DNA of 64,000 bases from Alphaproteobacteria bacterium (GTDB lineage Bacteria > Pseudomonadota > Alphaproteobacteria > Micropepsales > Micropepsaceae): contig JACKLF010000003.1 of assembly GCA_024236055.1 (NCBI GenBank), positions 310,001 through 374,000 on the forward strand, read 5' to 3'. Below are positions 43,330 to 52,710 of this stretch, in pieces (position 1 is the first letter of the stretch; each line of letters begins with the position of its first letter). The translations under genes and the position numbers were made by a program. A model generated the notes under the pieces. The model did no database searches. It saw only the letters and a program-made list of their open reading frames with translations, and had not been told where the DNA came from.

Positions 43330-44496
43330 ATGATGACCATGTATCAGGCAGTCATGGAGACTTTCGGCTGGGCGCTGGCCGCCGTGGCGCTGGCGGGCGC
43401 GGGCTATGCCCTGCTGGCTGCCATCCTGGCGGGCCGCTTCCGGCAGACGGGCGCCATGCTGGCCCCCGCCCAGGCCGTGCCCGTGACCATCCTCAAGCCG
43501 CTGCATGGCGACGAGCCTGGCCTGGCCGCCAACCTGGAGACCTTTTTCCGCCAGGACTATCCGGGCCCGGTGCAGATCGTGTTCGGCGCCCATGACAAGG
43601 ACGATCCGGCCCTGGGCGTGGTGCGCGCACTGATCGCCCGCTATCCCGGCCATGACGTGTCGGTGGTGGCCGATCCGGCGCTTTATGGCAGCAACGGCAA
43701 GGTTTCCAACCTCATCAACATGATGCCGGCGGTCCGGCACGACACGCTGGTGCTGGCGGACAGCGACATCGCCGTGCCGCAGAACTGGCTTGCGCTGGTG
43801 GTGGAGGCGCTGTCGCGTCCCGGTGTTGGGGTCGTCACCTGCTTTTATACCGGCGCGCCGGCGCCCGGCGTGAACCGGCTGTGGTCATCGCTGGCGGCGA
43901 TGGGCACCTCCTATGACTTTCTGCCCAATGCGCTGGTGGGAACCAGCCTGGGGCTGGCGGCGCCCTGTTTCGGGTCCACCATCGCGCTGACCCGTGCCGC
44001 GCTGGACCGGGCGGGCGGCTTTGCCGCCTTCGCCGATCTTCTGGCCGACGATTACGAGATCGGCCGGGCGGTGCGCGAACAGGGGCTGGGGCTGGCGATC
44101 CCGGCGCTGGGTGTCGCCCATGCCGCCGCGGAGGATTCGCTGGGCGAACTGGTCCGCCACGAATTGCGCTGGACGCGCACCATCCGCACCATCAACCCGG
44201 CCGGGCACCTGGGCAGTTTTGTCACCCATGGCTTCGCCTTTGCGCTGATGGCCGCGATTTTGCTCGATTTTGCGCCGATAACCCTGGGATTGCTGGGGCT
44301 TACCCTTGCGGCGCGGCTGTTCCTGAAATATCGCATCGATGCTATTTTCGGGGCCAAATCGGGTTCCGCCTGGATGCTTCCGCTGCGGGACCTTATGACC
44401 TTTGGTATTTTTGCGATGTCGCTGTTCGGTGAAACCGTTCACTGGCGGGGCAGCCGCTTCGAAGTGGGCGCCGCCGGCGCGATGACGCAATCCTAA
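43330..44496 (+). CDS. hpnI: Hopanoid-associated glycosyltransferase HpnI
   Basis: A 388-residue GT2 membrane glycosyltransferase related to ceramide glucosyltransferase. It has an N-terminal helix, VTILKPLHGDEPGLAANLE, LVLADSDIAVP with the DxD, LADDYEIGRAVREQG, the HELRWTRTIRTINPAG acceptor motif (RW near QxxRW), and C-terminal hydrophobic helices. In known hopanoid pathways HpnI adds N-acetylglucosamine to bacteriohopanetetrol, acting with HpnK (deacetylase) and HpnJ (radical SAM) to make the cyclitol-ether head. All three are here in order, so this strain probably makes bacteriohopanetetrol cyclitol ether. Confidence 0.92.
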   Translation: MMTMYQAVMETFGWALAAVALAGAGYALLAAILAGRFRQTGAMLAPAQAVPVTILKPLHGDEPGLAANLETFFRQDYPGPVQIVFGAHDKDDPALGVVRALIARYPGHDVSVVADPALYGSNGKVSNLINMMPAVRHDTLVLADSDIAVPQNWLALVVEALSRPGVGVVTCFYTGAPAPGVNRLWSSLAAMGTSYDFLPNALVGTSLGLAAPCFGSTIALTRAALDRAGGFAAFADLLADDYEIGRAVREQGLGLAIPALGVAHAAAEDSLGELVRHELRWTRTIRTINPAGHLGSFVTHGFAFALMAAILLDFAPITLGLLGLTLAARLFLKYRIDAIFGAKSGSAWMLPLRDLMTFGIFAMSLFGETVHWRGSRFEVGAAGAMTQS

Positions 44497-44539
44497 TCCG
44501 GCCCGATCCACGGCCCGACTGATCGAGGACTTGAACGGT

Positions 44540-45967
44540 ATGACGATGAAGACCCTTTTCCTGCAGGCCCCGTCCTATGACGGCTTCGACGGCGGCGCCG
44601 GCTCGCGCTACCAGGCCAAGCGCGAGATCAAGTCCTTCTGGTATCCGACCTGGCTGGCCCAGCCCGCCGCGCTGGTGGAAAATTCCAAGCTGATCGACGC
44701 GCCCCCGCACAATATCCAGCTGAACGAGGTGGTGGCCCAGGCCAAGGACTTCGACCTGGTGGTGGCCCATACCTCGGTGCCGTCCTTCAAGTCGGACGTG
44801 AAGGTGATCGAGGCGCTGAAGGCCGCGAACCCGAACCTGAAGGCCGGCCTGATCGGCGCCAAGGTGGCGGTGAATGCCGAAGGCAGCCTGCGCGAGGCTC
44901 CGGCGATCGACTTTGTCGCCCGCAACGAGTTCGACTTCACCATCAAGGACGTCGCCGACGACCAGAACTGGGCCGACATCAAGGGCATCTCGTTCCGCAA
45001 CAAGCAGGGCGTGATCGTCAACAATCCCGACCGTCCCATCATCGAGAACATGGACAGCCTTCCCTGGGTCACGCCCATCTATAAGCGCGACCTGGTGATG
45101 GAGAACTACTTCATCGGCTACATGAAGCATCCCTATATTTCGATCTATACCGGCCGCGGCTGCAAATCGCGCTGCACCTTCTGCCTGTGGCCGCAGACCG
45201 TGGGCGGGCACAATTACCGCACCCGCAGCGTCGAGCATGTGGTCGAGGAGATCAAATGGGCGATGAAGGCCTTCCCCCAGACGCGGGAGTTCTTCTTTGA
45301 CGACGATACCTTCACCGACAACCTGCCGCGCGCCGAGGCGATCGCCAAGGAACTGGGCAAGCTGGGCGTGACCTGGTCGTGCAACGCCAAGGCGAACGTG
45401 CCCTATGAATCGCTGAAGAAGCTGAAGGATGGTGGCTTGCGCCTGCTGCTGGTGGGCTATGAATCGGGCAACCAGCAGATCCTGCACAACATCAAGAAGG
45501 GCATGCGCGTCGAGGTGGCCGAGCGCTTCACCCGCGACTGTCACAGCCTGGGCATCAAGGTCCACGGCACCTTCATCCTGGGCCTGCCGGGCGAGACGCT
45601 GGAAACGATGCGCGAGACGCGCGAATTCGCCAAGCGCATCAACCCGCACACGGTGCAGATCTCGCTGGCTGCGCCCTATCCGGGCACCTTCCTCTACAAT
45701 CAGGCGCTGCAGAATGGCTGGCTGGATGCGGCCAATGCCGAGCTGATCGACGAGCACGGCATCCAGATCGCGCCGCTGCATTATCCGCATCTGAGCCATA
45801 AGGAAATCTTCGACTCGCTGGAGACCTTCTATCGCGAGTTCTATTTCCGGCCGCGCAAGATCGGCGCCATCGTCAAGGAAATGGTGACCGAGGAAGGCAT
45901 GATGAAGCGCCGTCTGCGCGAGGGCGTGGAGTTCTTCCAGTTCCTGCGCGACCGCCAGGCCGCCTGA
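44540..45967 (+). CDS. hpnJ: Hopanoid radical SAM protein HpnJ
   Basis: A 475-residue B12-binding-type radical SAM protein. Start ATG 44540 follows GAGGA. The N-terminal region has FDLVVAHTSVPSF and NLKAGLIGAKVAV; the radical SAM site is YTGRGCKSRCTFCLWPQT (CxxxCxxC), then FFFDDDTFTDNLPRAEAIA and GTFILGLPGETLETM. HpnJ contracts the glucosamine ring of the hopanoid head group to the cyclitol ether. It lies between hpnI and hpnK as in characterised clusters. Confidence 0.93.
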   Translation: MTMKTLFLQAPSYDGFDGGAGSRYQAKREIKSFWYPTWLAQPAALVENSKLIDAPPHNIQLNEVVAQAKDFDLVVAHTSVPSFKSDVKVIEALKAANPNLKAGLIGAKVAVNAEGSLREAPAIDFVARNEFDFTIKDVADDQNWADIKGISFRNKQGVIVNNPDRPIIENMDSLPWVTPIYKRDLVMENYFIGYMKHPYISIYTGRGCKSRCTFCLWPQTVGGHNYRTRSVEHVVEEIKWAMKAFPQTREFFFDDDTFTDNLPRAEAIAKELGKLGVTWSCNAKANVPYESLKKLKDGGLRLLLVGYESGNQQILHNIKKGMRVEVAERFTRDCHSLGIKVHGTFILGLPGETLETMRETREFAKRINPHTVQISLAAPYPGTFLYNQALQNGWLDAANAELIDEHGIQIAPLHYPHLSHKEIFDSLETFYREFYFRPRKIGAIVKEMVTEEGMMKRRLREGVEFFQFLRDRQAA

Positions 45968-45971
45968 CACG

Positions 45972-46841
45972 TTGAAGAACCTGGTTGTTACTGCTGACGA
46001 TTTCGGAGCGGCAGTGCAGGTCAATGACGCGGTGCTGGACGCACACGCGCATGGCATCCTGACCGCCGCCAGCCTGATGGTCTCGGCACCGGCCGCCGCC
46101 GATGCGGTGGCGCGGGCAAAGCTGACGCCGTCGCTGCGCGTGGGGCTGCACCTGGTGCTGGTGGAGGGTCGGCCCACATTGCCGCCCGCCCGGGTGCCCG
46201 ACCTGGTGGACAAGGACGGCTATTTTCGCACCGACATGGCGCGGGCAGGGGCGGCGATGTTCTTCCTGCCCCATGTGCGCCGCCAGCTTGCCGCCGAGAT
46301 TGCTGCCCAGTTCGCCGCCTTTGCCGATACCGGCCTGGCCCTGGACCATGTCAACGCCCACAAGCATTTCCACCTGCATCCCACCATCGGCGGGCTGATC
46401 GTGAAAATGGCCGCCCGGTATGGCGTGAAGGGCGCGCGTGTGCCGCTGGAGCCGCAGGGCGTGCTGGCCCGGATCGAGCCGCATCCGGCCTCCGCCGTGG
46501 TGGCGCTGACAACGCCTTTTGCCCGGCGCCTGGCGCGGCGCTTCGGCCGGGCGGGCCTGGCCGCCCCCGACCAGGTGTTCGGCCTGGCCTGGTCCGGGGC
46601 AATGACGCCGGATCGGCTGGCGGGGCTTCTGGCCCACCTGCCGGAGGGGTTGACGGAGATCTATATGCACCCGGCGACCGGCGATTATCCCGGCTGCGCC
46701 AGGGGTTACCGATACGGCGAGGAGCTGGCCGCGCTGACCGATCCGCGCATGCCCGCACTGATTGCGGCGCACAATATTCGCCTTGGCGGCTTTTGTGACT
46801 TTCCGGTACAGTCCGCGCCGCGCCACGCCAGTGGCAATTGA
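45972..46841 (+). CDS. hpnK: Hopanoid deacetylase HpnK (YdjC family)
   Basis: A 289-residue protein starting at TTG 45972, five bases after hpnJ. It has the YdjC/CE14 layout: VVTADDFGAAVQVNDAV with the metal-binding Asp pair, VGLHLVLVEG, and DHVNAHKHFHLHPTI with the His ligands, ending TEIYMHPATGDYPG. It removes the acetyl group from the N-acetylglucosaminyl hopanoid made by HpnI. Confidence 0.9.
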   Translation: MKNLVVTADDFGAAVQVNDAVLDAHAHGILTAASLMVSAPAAADAVARAKLTPSLRVGLHLVLVEGRPTLPPARVPDLVDKDGYFRTDMARAGAAMFFLPHVRRQLAAEIAAQFAAFADTGLALDHVNAHKHFHLHPTIGGLIVKMAARYGVKGARVPLEPQGVLARIEPHPASAVVALTTPFARRLARRFGRAGLAAPDQVFGLAWSGAMTPDRLAGLLAHLPEGLTEIYMHPATGDYPGCARGYRYGEELAALTDPRMPALIAAHNIRLGGFCDFPVQSAPRHASGN

Positions 46842-46910
46842 GCAAAATCAAAGAGTTAGTCGGGTGGCCGGGGCAGGCTGCCGTTCGCGATCAATCCCAA
46901 GGAGCCGCCC

Positions 46911-47840
46911 GTGAGCAGCACGGCCTTTGTCATCCCGCCCGAACTGACCTTGGACACCGGCAACTGGCCGGGTGACGGGCCGATCCGTTTCGGTTCCGAC
47001 GAGCACAAGCGGCTGTTCTGCAAGACGCTGCTGGACACGCACAATCCCTATCGCCCGCGCGTGCTGGACTGGCCCGAACTGGATGCGGATGCGCGCCAGC
47101 GCATCACCTCGCTGCCGATCTGGGACATCGCGGTGCAGACCGAGAACAAGGCGGGGATGAATGTCGCCACCTATGCCGAGTCCATCACCGACCCGCTGCT
47201 GAAGAAGGCCGTGGTGCTGGACGGCTATGAGGAAAAGCGCCATCGCCATGTGCTGGCCAACCTGGTCGAGGCCTATGGCATCACGCTGGCGCCCGAGCCG
47301 CCGTTCCCGCGGCCGAAGGATCCCGAATGGGCCTTCCTGGTCACCGGCTACAGCGAGTGCATCGACAGCTTCTTTGCCTTCGGCCTGTTCAAGGCGGCCA
47401 AGGACACCGGCTTCTTTCCGCCCGAACTGATCGACACGTTTGAGCCGGTGATCCATGAGGAAGGCCGCCATATCTTGTTCTTCGTCAACTGGATCGCCTG
47501 GCACCGGCGCAACATGCCCTGGTGGCGCCGGCCCTGGTTCGAACTGAAGGTGCTGGCGGTGTGGCTGTTCCTGATCTGGGAACGCATCGGCATCGCCAAG
47601 GATGTCGGCCACGGCCAGCAGGACAACAATTTCACCGTCAACGGCGCCCAGCAGCTTGGCGCCGATATCGATGTCGGCCAGCTGATCGCCATCTGCCTGG
47701 CCGAAAACAACCGCCGTCTTTCGATCTACGATCCCCGTCTCAAGCGCCCGCGCTTCGTGCCGTTCATGGCCGGGCTGGCGCTGAAGTTCATCGGCCCGCG
47801 CACGGGCGGCAAAACCGGAAATCAGAGCCAGACATCATGA
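46911..47840 (+). CDS. Ferritin-like diiron protein 1 in the hopanoid cluster
   Basis: A 309-residue protein starting at GTG 46911. Two ExxRH-type motifs on separate helices (DGYEEKRHRHVL and PVIHEEGRHILFFVNW) give a diiron four-helix-bundle signature, with NKAGMNVATYAESITDP supplying a further Glu. Helices after 215 contain a hydrophobic segment (VLAVWLFLIWERIGI) that may touch membrane. It is co-directional with hpnK and shares ATGA with a related gene. Its role is not known to me; an oxidase or hydroxylase acting on a hopanoid or lipid is inferred from context. Confidence 0.75.
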   Translation: MSSTAFVIPPELTLDTGNWPGDGPIRFGSDEHKRLFCKTLLDTHNPYRPRVLDWPELDADARQRITSLPIWDIAVQTENKAGMNVATYAESITDPLLKKAVVLDGYEEKRHRHVLANLVEAYGITLAPEPPFPRPKDPEWAFLVTGYSECIDSFFAFGLFKAAKDTGFFPPELIDTFEPVIHEEGRHILFFVNWIAWHRRNMPWWRRPWFELKVLAVWLFLIWERIGIAKDVGHGQQDNNFTVNGAQQLGADIDVGQLIAICLAENNRRLSIYDPRLKRPRFVPFMAGLALKFIGPRTGGKTGNQSQTS

Positions 47841-48685
47841 AAATCGGATCGCCGGAACATCGCGACGCCTTCTGCAGCCATTTCATGCGGACCTATACCG
47901 AGTTCGATCCCGACACGCTGCCCTGGCCGGAGCTGGACGAAGACGCCCTGGCGCGGCTGAAGTCCGTGCCCTTCTGGGAGGAGGTCTTCTATACCGAGCG
48001 CCGGGCCGGCGCGATCGTCGCAGCCTTCACCGAAACCATTACCGATCCGGTGCTGAAAGAGGCGGTGGCGCTGCAGGGCAAGGAAGAAGCCCGCCACGCC
48101 AAGCTGATCCGGGTGATGATCGAGAAATACGGCATCGACGCCGCCGAACGCCCGGTCGAGGACGTGTCCGACAATGTCGAGACGCGCTTCAAGGATTTCG
48201 GCTTCGGCGAATGCATGGACAGCTTCCTGGGCTTTGGCGTGTTCAAGATCGCCATGGCCAATGAATTCCTGCCCAAGGAGATGTTCGCCATCTTCGAGAC
48301 CCTGATGTACGAGGAAACGCGCCACATCGTCTTCTTCGTCAACTGGATGGCCTATACCCAGGCGCGCAAGGGCCCGGTGTCGCGGCTGCTGATGCCGCTG
48401 ACCGACTTCCGCTACTACATGCGCGCGCTGGGCCGTCTGGTGGGCACCGCGCGGCGCGGCAAGGAAATGAACGACGGCAAGGAATTCTCGGCCACCCAGG
48501 CCAGCGTGTTCCTGGACGATTTCACCTTCCGCCGCTTCCTGGAGGACTGCTACCAGGAAAATCGCCGGCGCATGGATACGTTCGATGCCGAACTGCTGCG
48601 GCCCAGCTTCCTGCCGCAACTGGCGCAAACCGCCCTGTCGGCCATGCGCCTGTGGAGCTTCCGCGCCAAGCCCTTGCCCGCCTGA
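47837..48685 (+). CDS. Ferritin-like diiron protein 2 in the hopanoid cluster
   Basis: A 282-residue paralogue of the preceding gene. It has the same pattern: PWPELDEDALARLKSVPFWEE, FTETITDPVLKEAVALQGKE, EEARHAKLI, then FETLMYEETRHIVFFVNWMAY. Both EExRH motifs are intact. The ATG overlaps the upstream stop by ATGA and its own stop overlaps hpnL by one base, so this gene is firmly inside the hpn operon. Confidence 0.78.
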   Translation: MKIGSPEHRDAFCSHFMRTYTEFDPDTLPWPELDEDALARLKSVPFWEEVFYTERRAGAIVAAFTETITDPVLKEAVALQGKEEARHAKLIRVMIEKYGIDAAERPVEDVSDNVETRFKDFGFGECMDSFLGFGVFKIAMANEFLPKEMFAIFETLMYEETRHIVFFVNWMAYTQARKGPVSRLLMPLTDFRYYMRALGRLVGTARRGKEMNDGKEFSATQASVFLDDFTFRRFLEDCYQENRRRMDTFDAELLRPSFLPQLAQTALSAMRLWSFRAKPLPA

Positions 48686-49677
48686 TGCGCCGTCAGAAGA
48701 TCGGCGTCGCCATCGCTTTGCTGGCGGGCCTTGTCGCAGCCGTTTATCTGGTCTGGTCGATCGGTTTTCAGCCGGTGCTGGCGGCGATTGCCCGCGCCGG
48801 TTTCGGCGGCCTGGCGATCCTGTGCCTCTATGCGCTTCTGGTCTTTATCGCATTGGCCTTTGCCTGGGCGGTGCTGCTGCCCGCCGATCATCGCCATCAT
48901 ATCGGCGATTTCTACATGGGCCGGCTGGTGCGCGACTCGATTGCCGAGGTTTCGCCCTTCTCGCCGGTCGGCGGCATGGTGGCTGCGGCGCGCCTGATTT
49001 CGCTGCGCGGCATGAGCGGAGCCTATGCCGCCGCCTCCGTCGCCGCCGACGCCACCACCGAGGCGATGGCCCAGGTGGCTTTCCTGGCCTTCGGGCTGGG
49101 GCTGGGCATCACCCAGTTCCGCAATCTGGACAGCACCGGCACGCTGACGCTGGCCATGACGGCGGTGCTGCTGCTGGCGGTGCCGGGCATTTTCCTGCTG
49201 ATCGTGCTGCAGCGGCGCGGGGCCGGTTTTGCCGAACGGATCGCGGCGCGTTTCTTTCCCCAGGCCGCGCACGGCCATTCCTTTCACACCGCCATCACCG
49301 ACATGTACGACTCCAAGTCGCGGCTGGCGGCATCGGCGGGCTTTCATCTGCTGGGATGGATCGGCGCGGGCGGGGGCACCTTCCTGTCCTTCTGGCTGGT
49401 GGGCGGCAAGATCGGTCTTTTGAACGCCATCGCGCTGGAAGCGCTGCTGTCGACCATCCGTTCGCTTGCCGCCTTCGTGCCCGCCGCCATCGGCGTGCAG
49501 GAAGCCGGCTATGCCATGCTGGCGCCGCTGTTCGGCCTGCCGGCGGAAATGGGCCTGGCGGTCTCGCTGCTCAAGCGCGCGCGAGAGATCACGCTGGGCG
49601 TTCCCGCGCTGATCTACTGGCAGAGTGTCGAGGGGCGCTCCGCGTTCCGCGGGGAGCCGGAGGCTTCCGATGACTGA
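48685..49677 (+). CDS. hpnL: Hopanoid-associated membrane protein HpnL
   Basis: A 330-residue multi-spanning membrane protein, start ATG 48685 sharing one base with the preceding stop. It belongs to the LPG-synthase-TM-like/YbhN group: AEVSPFSPVGGMVAAARLI, AAFVPAAIGVQEAGYAML and ITLGVPALIYWQ are the conserved parts. It is named HpnL in hopanoid clusters and is presumed to be a flippase-like or transport factor; this is not proven. It overlaps hpnA by eight bases. Confidence 0.85.
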   Translation: MRRQKIGVAIALLAGLVAAVYLVWSIGFQPVLAAIARAGFGGLAILCLYALLVFIALAFAWAVLLPADHRHHIGDFYMGRLVRDSIAEVSPFSPVGGMVAAARLISLRGMSGAYAAASVAADATTEAMAQVAFLAFGLGLGITQFRNLDSTGTLTLAMTAVLLLAVPGIFLLIVLQRRGAGFAERIAARFFPQAAHGHSFHTAITDMYDSKSRLAASAGFHLLGWIGAGGGTFLSFWLVGGKIGLLNAIALEALLSTIRSLAAFVPAAIGVQEAGYAMLAPLFGLPAEMGLAVSLLKRAREITLGVPALIYWQSVEGRSAFRGEPEASDD

Positions 49678-50659
49678 CACGGTTCTGGTCACCGGCACCA
49701 GTGGTTTTGTCGGCTCGGCGGTGGCGCGCGCGCTTGCGGCGCGCGGCTTTCACGTCCGCGTGCTGATGCGCCCCACTTCCGACCGGCGCAACATCGCCGG
49801 GATGGATTGCGAGCCGGTCACCGGCGACATGCGCGACATCGCATCCATGACCGCCGCCATGCAGGGCGCGCGCTACCTGTTCCACGTCGCGGCCGACTAC
49901 CGGCTTTGGGCGAAAGACCCGCAGGAGATCGAGCGCAACAACCTGGAAGGCGCGCGCGCCACCATGGGTGCGGCGCTGAAAGCGGGTGTGGAGCGCGTGG
50001 TCTATACCTCTTCGGTCGCGGCGCTGAAGCCGGGCGCCGGCCCGGTGGATGAGACCGCCCGCCACACGCCCGAAACGGTGATCGGCGCCTACAAGCGTTC
50101 CAAGCTGCTGGCCGAGCGCGAGGTCGAACGGCTGGTGGCACAGGAAAATCTGCCCGCCGTGCTGGTCGCGCCCTCCACTCCCATCGGTCCGCGTGACATC
50201 AAGCCCACGCCCACGGGCCGCATCATCGTGGAAGCGGCCACCGGGCGCATGCCCGCCTTTGTCGATACCGGGCTCAATCTGGTGCATGTCGATGACGTGG
50301 CGCAGGGCCATCTGCTGGCGCTGGACAAGGGCCGGATCGGCGAGAACTACATCCTGGGCGGTGACGATGTGATGCTGCAGGTCATGCTGGCCGACATTGC
50401 CGCGCTGGCCGGGCGCAAGGCGCCGACCATCCGCCTGCCGCGCGGGCCGCTGTTTCCCCTGGCCTGGGGCGCCGAGGCGGTGGCGCGCTTTACCGGCAGG
50501 GAGCCGATGCTGACCGCCGATGCGCTGCGCATGTCGCGCTATCGCATGTTCTTCAGTTCGGCCAAGGCGCAGCGCGAGCTGGGATATACGGCGCGGCCCT
50601 ATCGCGCCGGGCTGGAAGATGCGCTGGCCTGGTTCGGCGCGAACGGATACCTGGCATGA
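49670..50659 (+). CDS. hpnA: Hopanoid-associated sugar epimerase/reductase HpnA
   Basis: A 329-residue extended SDR of the dihydroflavonol-reductase type. VLVTGTSGFVGSAVARAL binds NADP, RYLFHVAADYRLW and VVYTSSVAALKPG are conserved, and the catalytic Tyr and Lys are in AYKRSKLLAER. NLVHVDDVAQGHLLA follows. HpnA works after side-chain addition in hopanoid synthesis; its exact reaction is still debated. It shares four bases with hpnB. Confidence 0.92.
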   Translation: MTDTVLVTGTSGFVGSAVARALAARGFHVRVLMRPTSDRRNIAGMDCEPVTGDMRDIASMTAAMQGARYLFHVAADYRLWAKDPQEIERNNLEGARATMGAALKAGVERVVYTSSVAALKPGAGPVDETARHTPETVIGAYKRSKLLAEREVERLVAQENLPAVLVAPSTPIGPRDIKPTPTGRIIVEAATGRMPAFVDTGLNLVHVDDVAQGHLLALDKGRIGENYILGGDDVMLQVMLADIAALAGRKAPTIRLPRGPLFPLAWGAEAVARFTGREPMLTADALRMSRYRMFFSSAKAQRELGYTARPYRAGLEDALAWFGANGYLA

Positions 50660-51852
50660 TCGCGGGGCTTGTTTTCGGCTTCCTGCCGCTTGCGGCCTGG
50701 GTCTATCTGCTGCTGCTGCGCGATGGCTTCTGGCGCCTGCGCGAGCGCGATACCCAGCCGGTGACGCCGCCCCAGGAATGGCCGTCCGTGGTGGCGGTGG
50801 TGCCGGCCCGCAACGAGGCGGATGTGATCCAGCACAGCATCGCCAGCCTGGTCGCCCAGGACTATCCCGGCGACTTCCATGTGATCCTGGTCGATGACCA
50901 GTCGGACGACGGCACCGGCGAACTGGCGCGCGGGCTGGGAAGCAGCCGGCTGTCGGTCGTGACCGGCGCCGAACGGCCAGGGGGCTGGACCGGCAAGCTG
51001 TGGGCCATGCGCCAGGGCAGCGATCTGGCCAAGGCACGGGCGCCCGAATTTGTCTGGTTCACCGATGCCGACATCGCCCATGCGCCCGACACGCTGCGTT
51101 CGCTTGTGGCCCGGGCTGAGGAGGAAGCGGCGGGCAGGCCGCGCGTTCTGGTTTCGCTGATGGCGCGGCTGAACTGCAAGAGCCCGGCGGAGCATTTCCT
51201 GATCCCTGCCTTCGTCTTTTTCTTCGACATGCTTTTCCCGTTCGGCGCGGTCAACGATCCGGGCCGCAAGGTCGCCGCCGCGGCCGGGGGCTGCATGCTG
51301 GCGCGCCGCGATGCCCTGGAGGCCGCAGGCGGCATCACCGCCATCAAGGACCAGATCATCGACGATTGCGCGCTGGGACGGCTGATGAAGGCCCAGGGCC
51401 CGATCTGGCTGGGGCTGACCGATCGTTCGGTTTCGCTCCGGCCCTATCCGCACACAACCGACATCGCGCAGATGGTGACGCGCAGCGCCTATGCCCAGCT
51501 TTCCTATTCGCCGCTGCTGCTGGCGGGCACGCTGTTGGGGCTGGTGATGCTCTATCTGGCGCCGGTGGCCACCGCGCTGTTCGCCTGGGGCATCTCCCAG
51601 CTTGCCGGCTGGCTGGCCTGGATCATCATGGCGGTGATGTTCGTGCCCATCCTGCGCTTTTACCGCCTGTCATGGCTTTGGGGTTTCGCCCTGCCGCTGA
51701 TCGGTGTCTTTTATGCCGTCTTCACCCTGCAATCGGCCATCCAGCACTGGTCGGGCCGGGGCGGGATGTGGAAGGGCCGGGCGCAGGCCAGTGAAATTAA
51801 GGTCAGCGAAGGGAAGGCAACGGACATCGAAAACCGCACGGACACGCCATGA
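50656..51852 (+). CDS. hpnB: Hopanoid-associated glycosyltransferase HpnB
   Basis: A 398-residue GT2-family membrane protein with VVAVVPARNEADVIQHSIAS, ILVDDQSDDGT, PGGWTGKLWAM, and WFTDADIAHAPDTL with the DxD motif, then C-terminal membrane helices (LLAGTLLGLVMLYLAP, FALPLIGVFYAVF). In known hopanoid operons it sits between hpnA and hpnC, as here. Its substrate is not settled. It overlaps hpnC by ATGA. Confidence 0.9.
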   Translation: MIAGLVFGFLPLAAWVYLLLLRDGFWRLRERDTQPVTPPQEWPSVVAVVPARNEADVIQHSIASLVAQDYPGDFHVILVDDQSDDGTGELARGLGSSRLSVVTGAERPGGWTGKLWAMRQGSDLAKARAPEFVWFTDADIAHAPDTLRSLVARAEEEAAGRPRVLVSLMARLNCKSPAEHFLIPAFVFFFDMLFPFGAVNDPGRKVAAAAGGCMLARRDALEAAGGITAIKDQIIDDCALGRLMKAQGPIWLGLTDRSVSLRPYPHTTDIAQMVTRSAYAQLSYSPLLLAGTLLGLVMLYLAPVATALFAWGISQLAGWLAWIIMAVMFVPILRFYRLSWLWGFALPLIGVFYAVFTLQSAIQHWSGRGGMWKGRAQASEIKVSEGKATDIENRTDTP

Positions 51853-52697
51853 CCAGCATTGCCGAACTTCAGTCCGGCAAGGGGCACAAGGACGAGAATT
51901 TTCCCGTCGCCTCCTTCCTGATCGCGCCGCGCCACCGCCCCGCGGTGATGGCCTTCTACAATTTCGTGCGCATGGCCGACGATGTCGCCGACCATCCCAC
52001 CGCGCCGGCCGATGAAAAGCTGGACCTGCTGGAACAGATGCGCGCCAGCCTGGAAGGTCAAGGCGATGCCGTGACGGTGGGCGTGACCCTGCGCACCGTG
52101 CTGGCCGAACGCGGCCTGTCCTCCATTCACGCACTGGACCTGCTGGAGGCCTTCCGCCGCGATGTCACCCAGTTGCGATACGCCGACTGGGACGACCTGA
52201 TGGACTATTGCCGCTACAGCGCCATGCCGGTGGGCCGCTTCGTGCTGGACGTGCATGGCGAGACCCCGGCGCTGTGGCCGGTCAATGACGCCCTGTGCGC
52301 GGCGCTTCAGGTGATCAATCACCTGCAGGATTGCGGCAAGGATTATCGCGCCCTCAATCGCGTCTATATCCCCGAACAGGCCCTGGCCGCTGCTGGCACC
52401 GGTGTGGAGGCGCTGGGCGCGGACCGGGCGGACCCGGCACTTTTGGGCGTGATTTCGGGCCTGGCCCGGTGCACCGAGGGGCTTTTGGGCAAGTCGCGCG
52501 GCTTCTCCGGCGCCATCGCCGATTTGAGACTTGCGCTGGAGGTCGATCTCATTCAAACCCTCGCCGAGGATCTCACCCGCCTTCTGATGACCCGCGATCC
52601 GCTTTCCCAGCCCGTGCATCATCGCAAGTCGGACATTGTGCGCCTGTTCGCCGGCCGCCTGCCGGGCTTTGTGCGGATGCGCCTTAAGAAACGTTGA
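51849..52697 (+). CDS. hpnC: Hydroxysqualene synthase HpnC
   Basis: A 282-residue squalene/phytoene synthase-fold protein. Asp-rich motif 1 is NFVRMADDVADHP and motif 2 INHLQDCGKDYRALNRVYIP. In the HpnCDE pathway HpnD makes presqualene diphosphate from farnesyl diphosphate, HpnC converts it to hydroxysqualene, and HpnE reduces that to squalene. The gene is followed 13 bases later by hpnD. Confidence 0.92.
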   Translation: MTSIAELQSGKGHKDENFPVASFLIAPRHRPAVMAFYNFVRMADDVADHPTAPADEKLDLLEQMRASLEGQGDAVTVGVTLRTVLAERGLSSIHALDLLEAFRRDVTQLRYADWDDLMDYCRYSAMPVGRFVLDVHGETPALWPVNDALCAALQVINHLQDCGKDYRALNRVYIPEQALAAAGTGVEALGADRADPALLGVISGLARCTEGLLGKSRGFSGAIADLRLALEVDLIQTLAEDLTRLLMTRDPLSQPVHHRKSDIVRLFAGRLPGFVRMRLKKR

Positions 52698-52710
52698 TGC
52701 AGAGGCGCTG

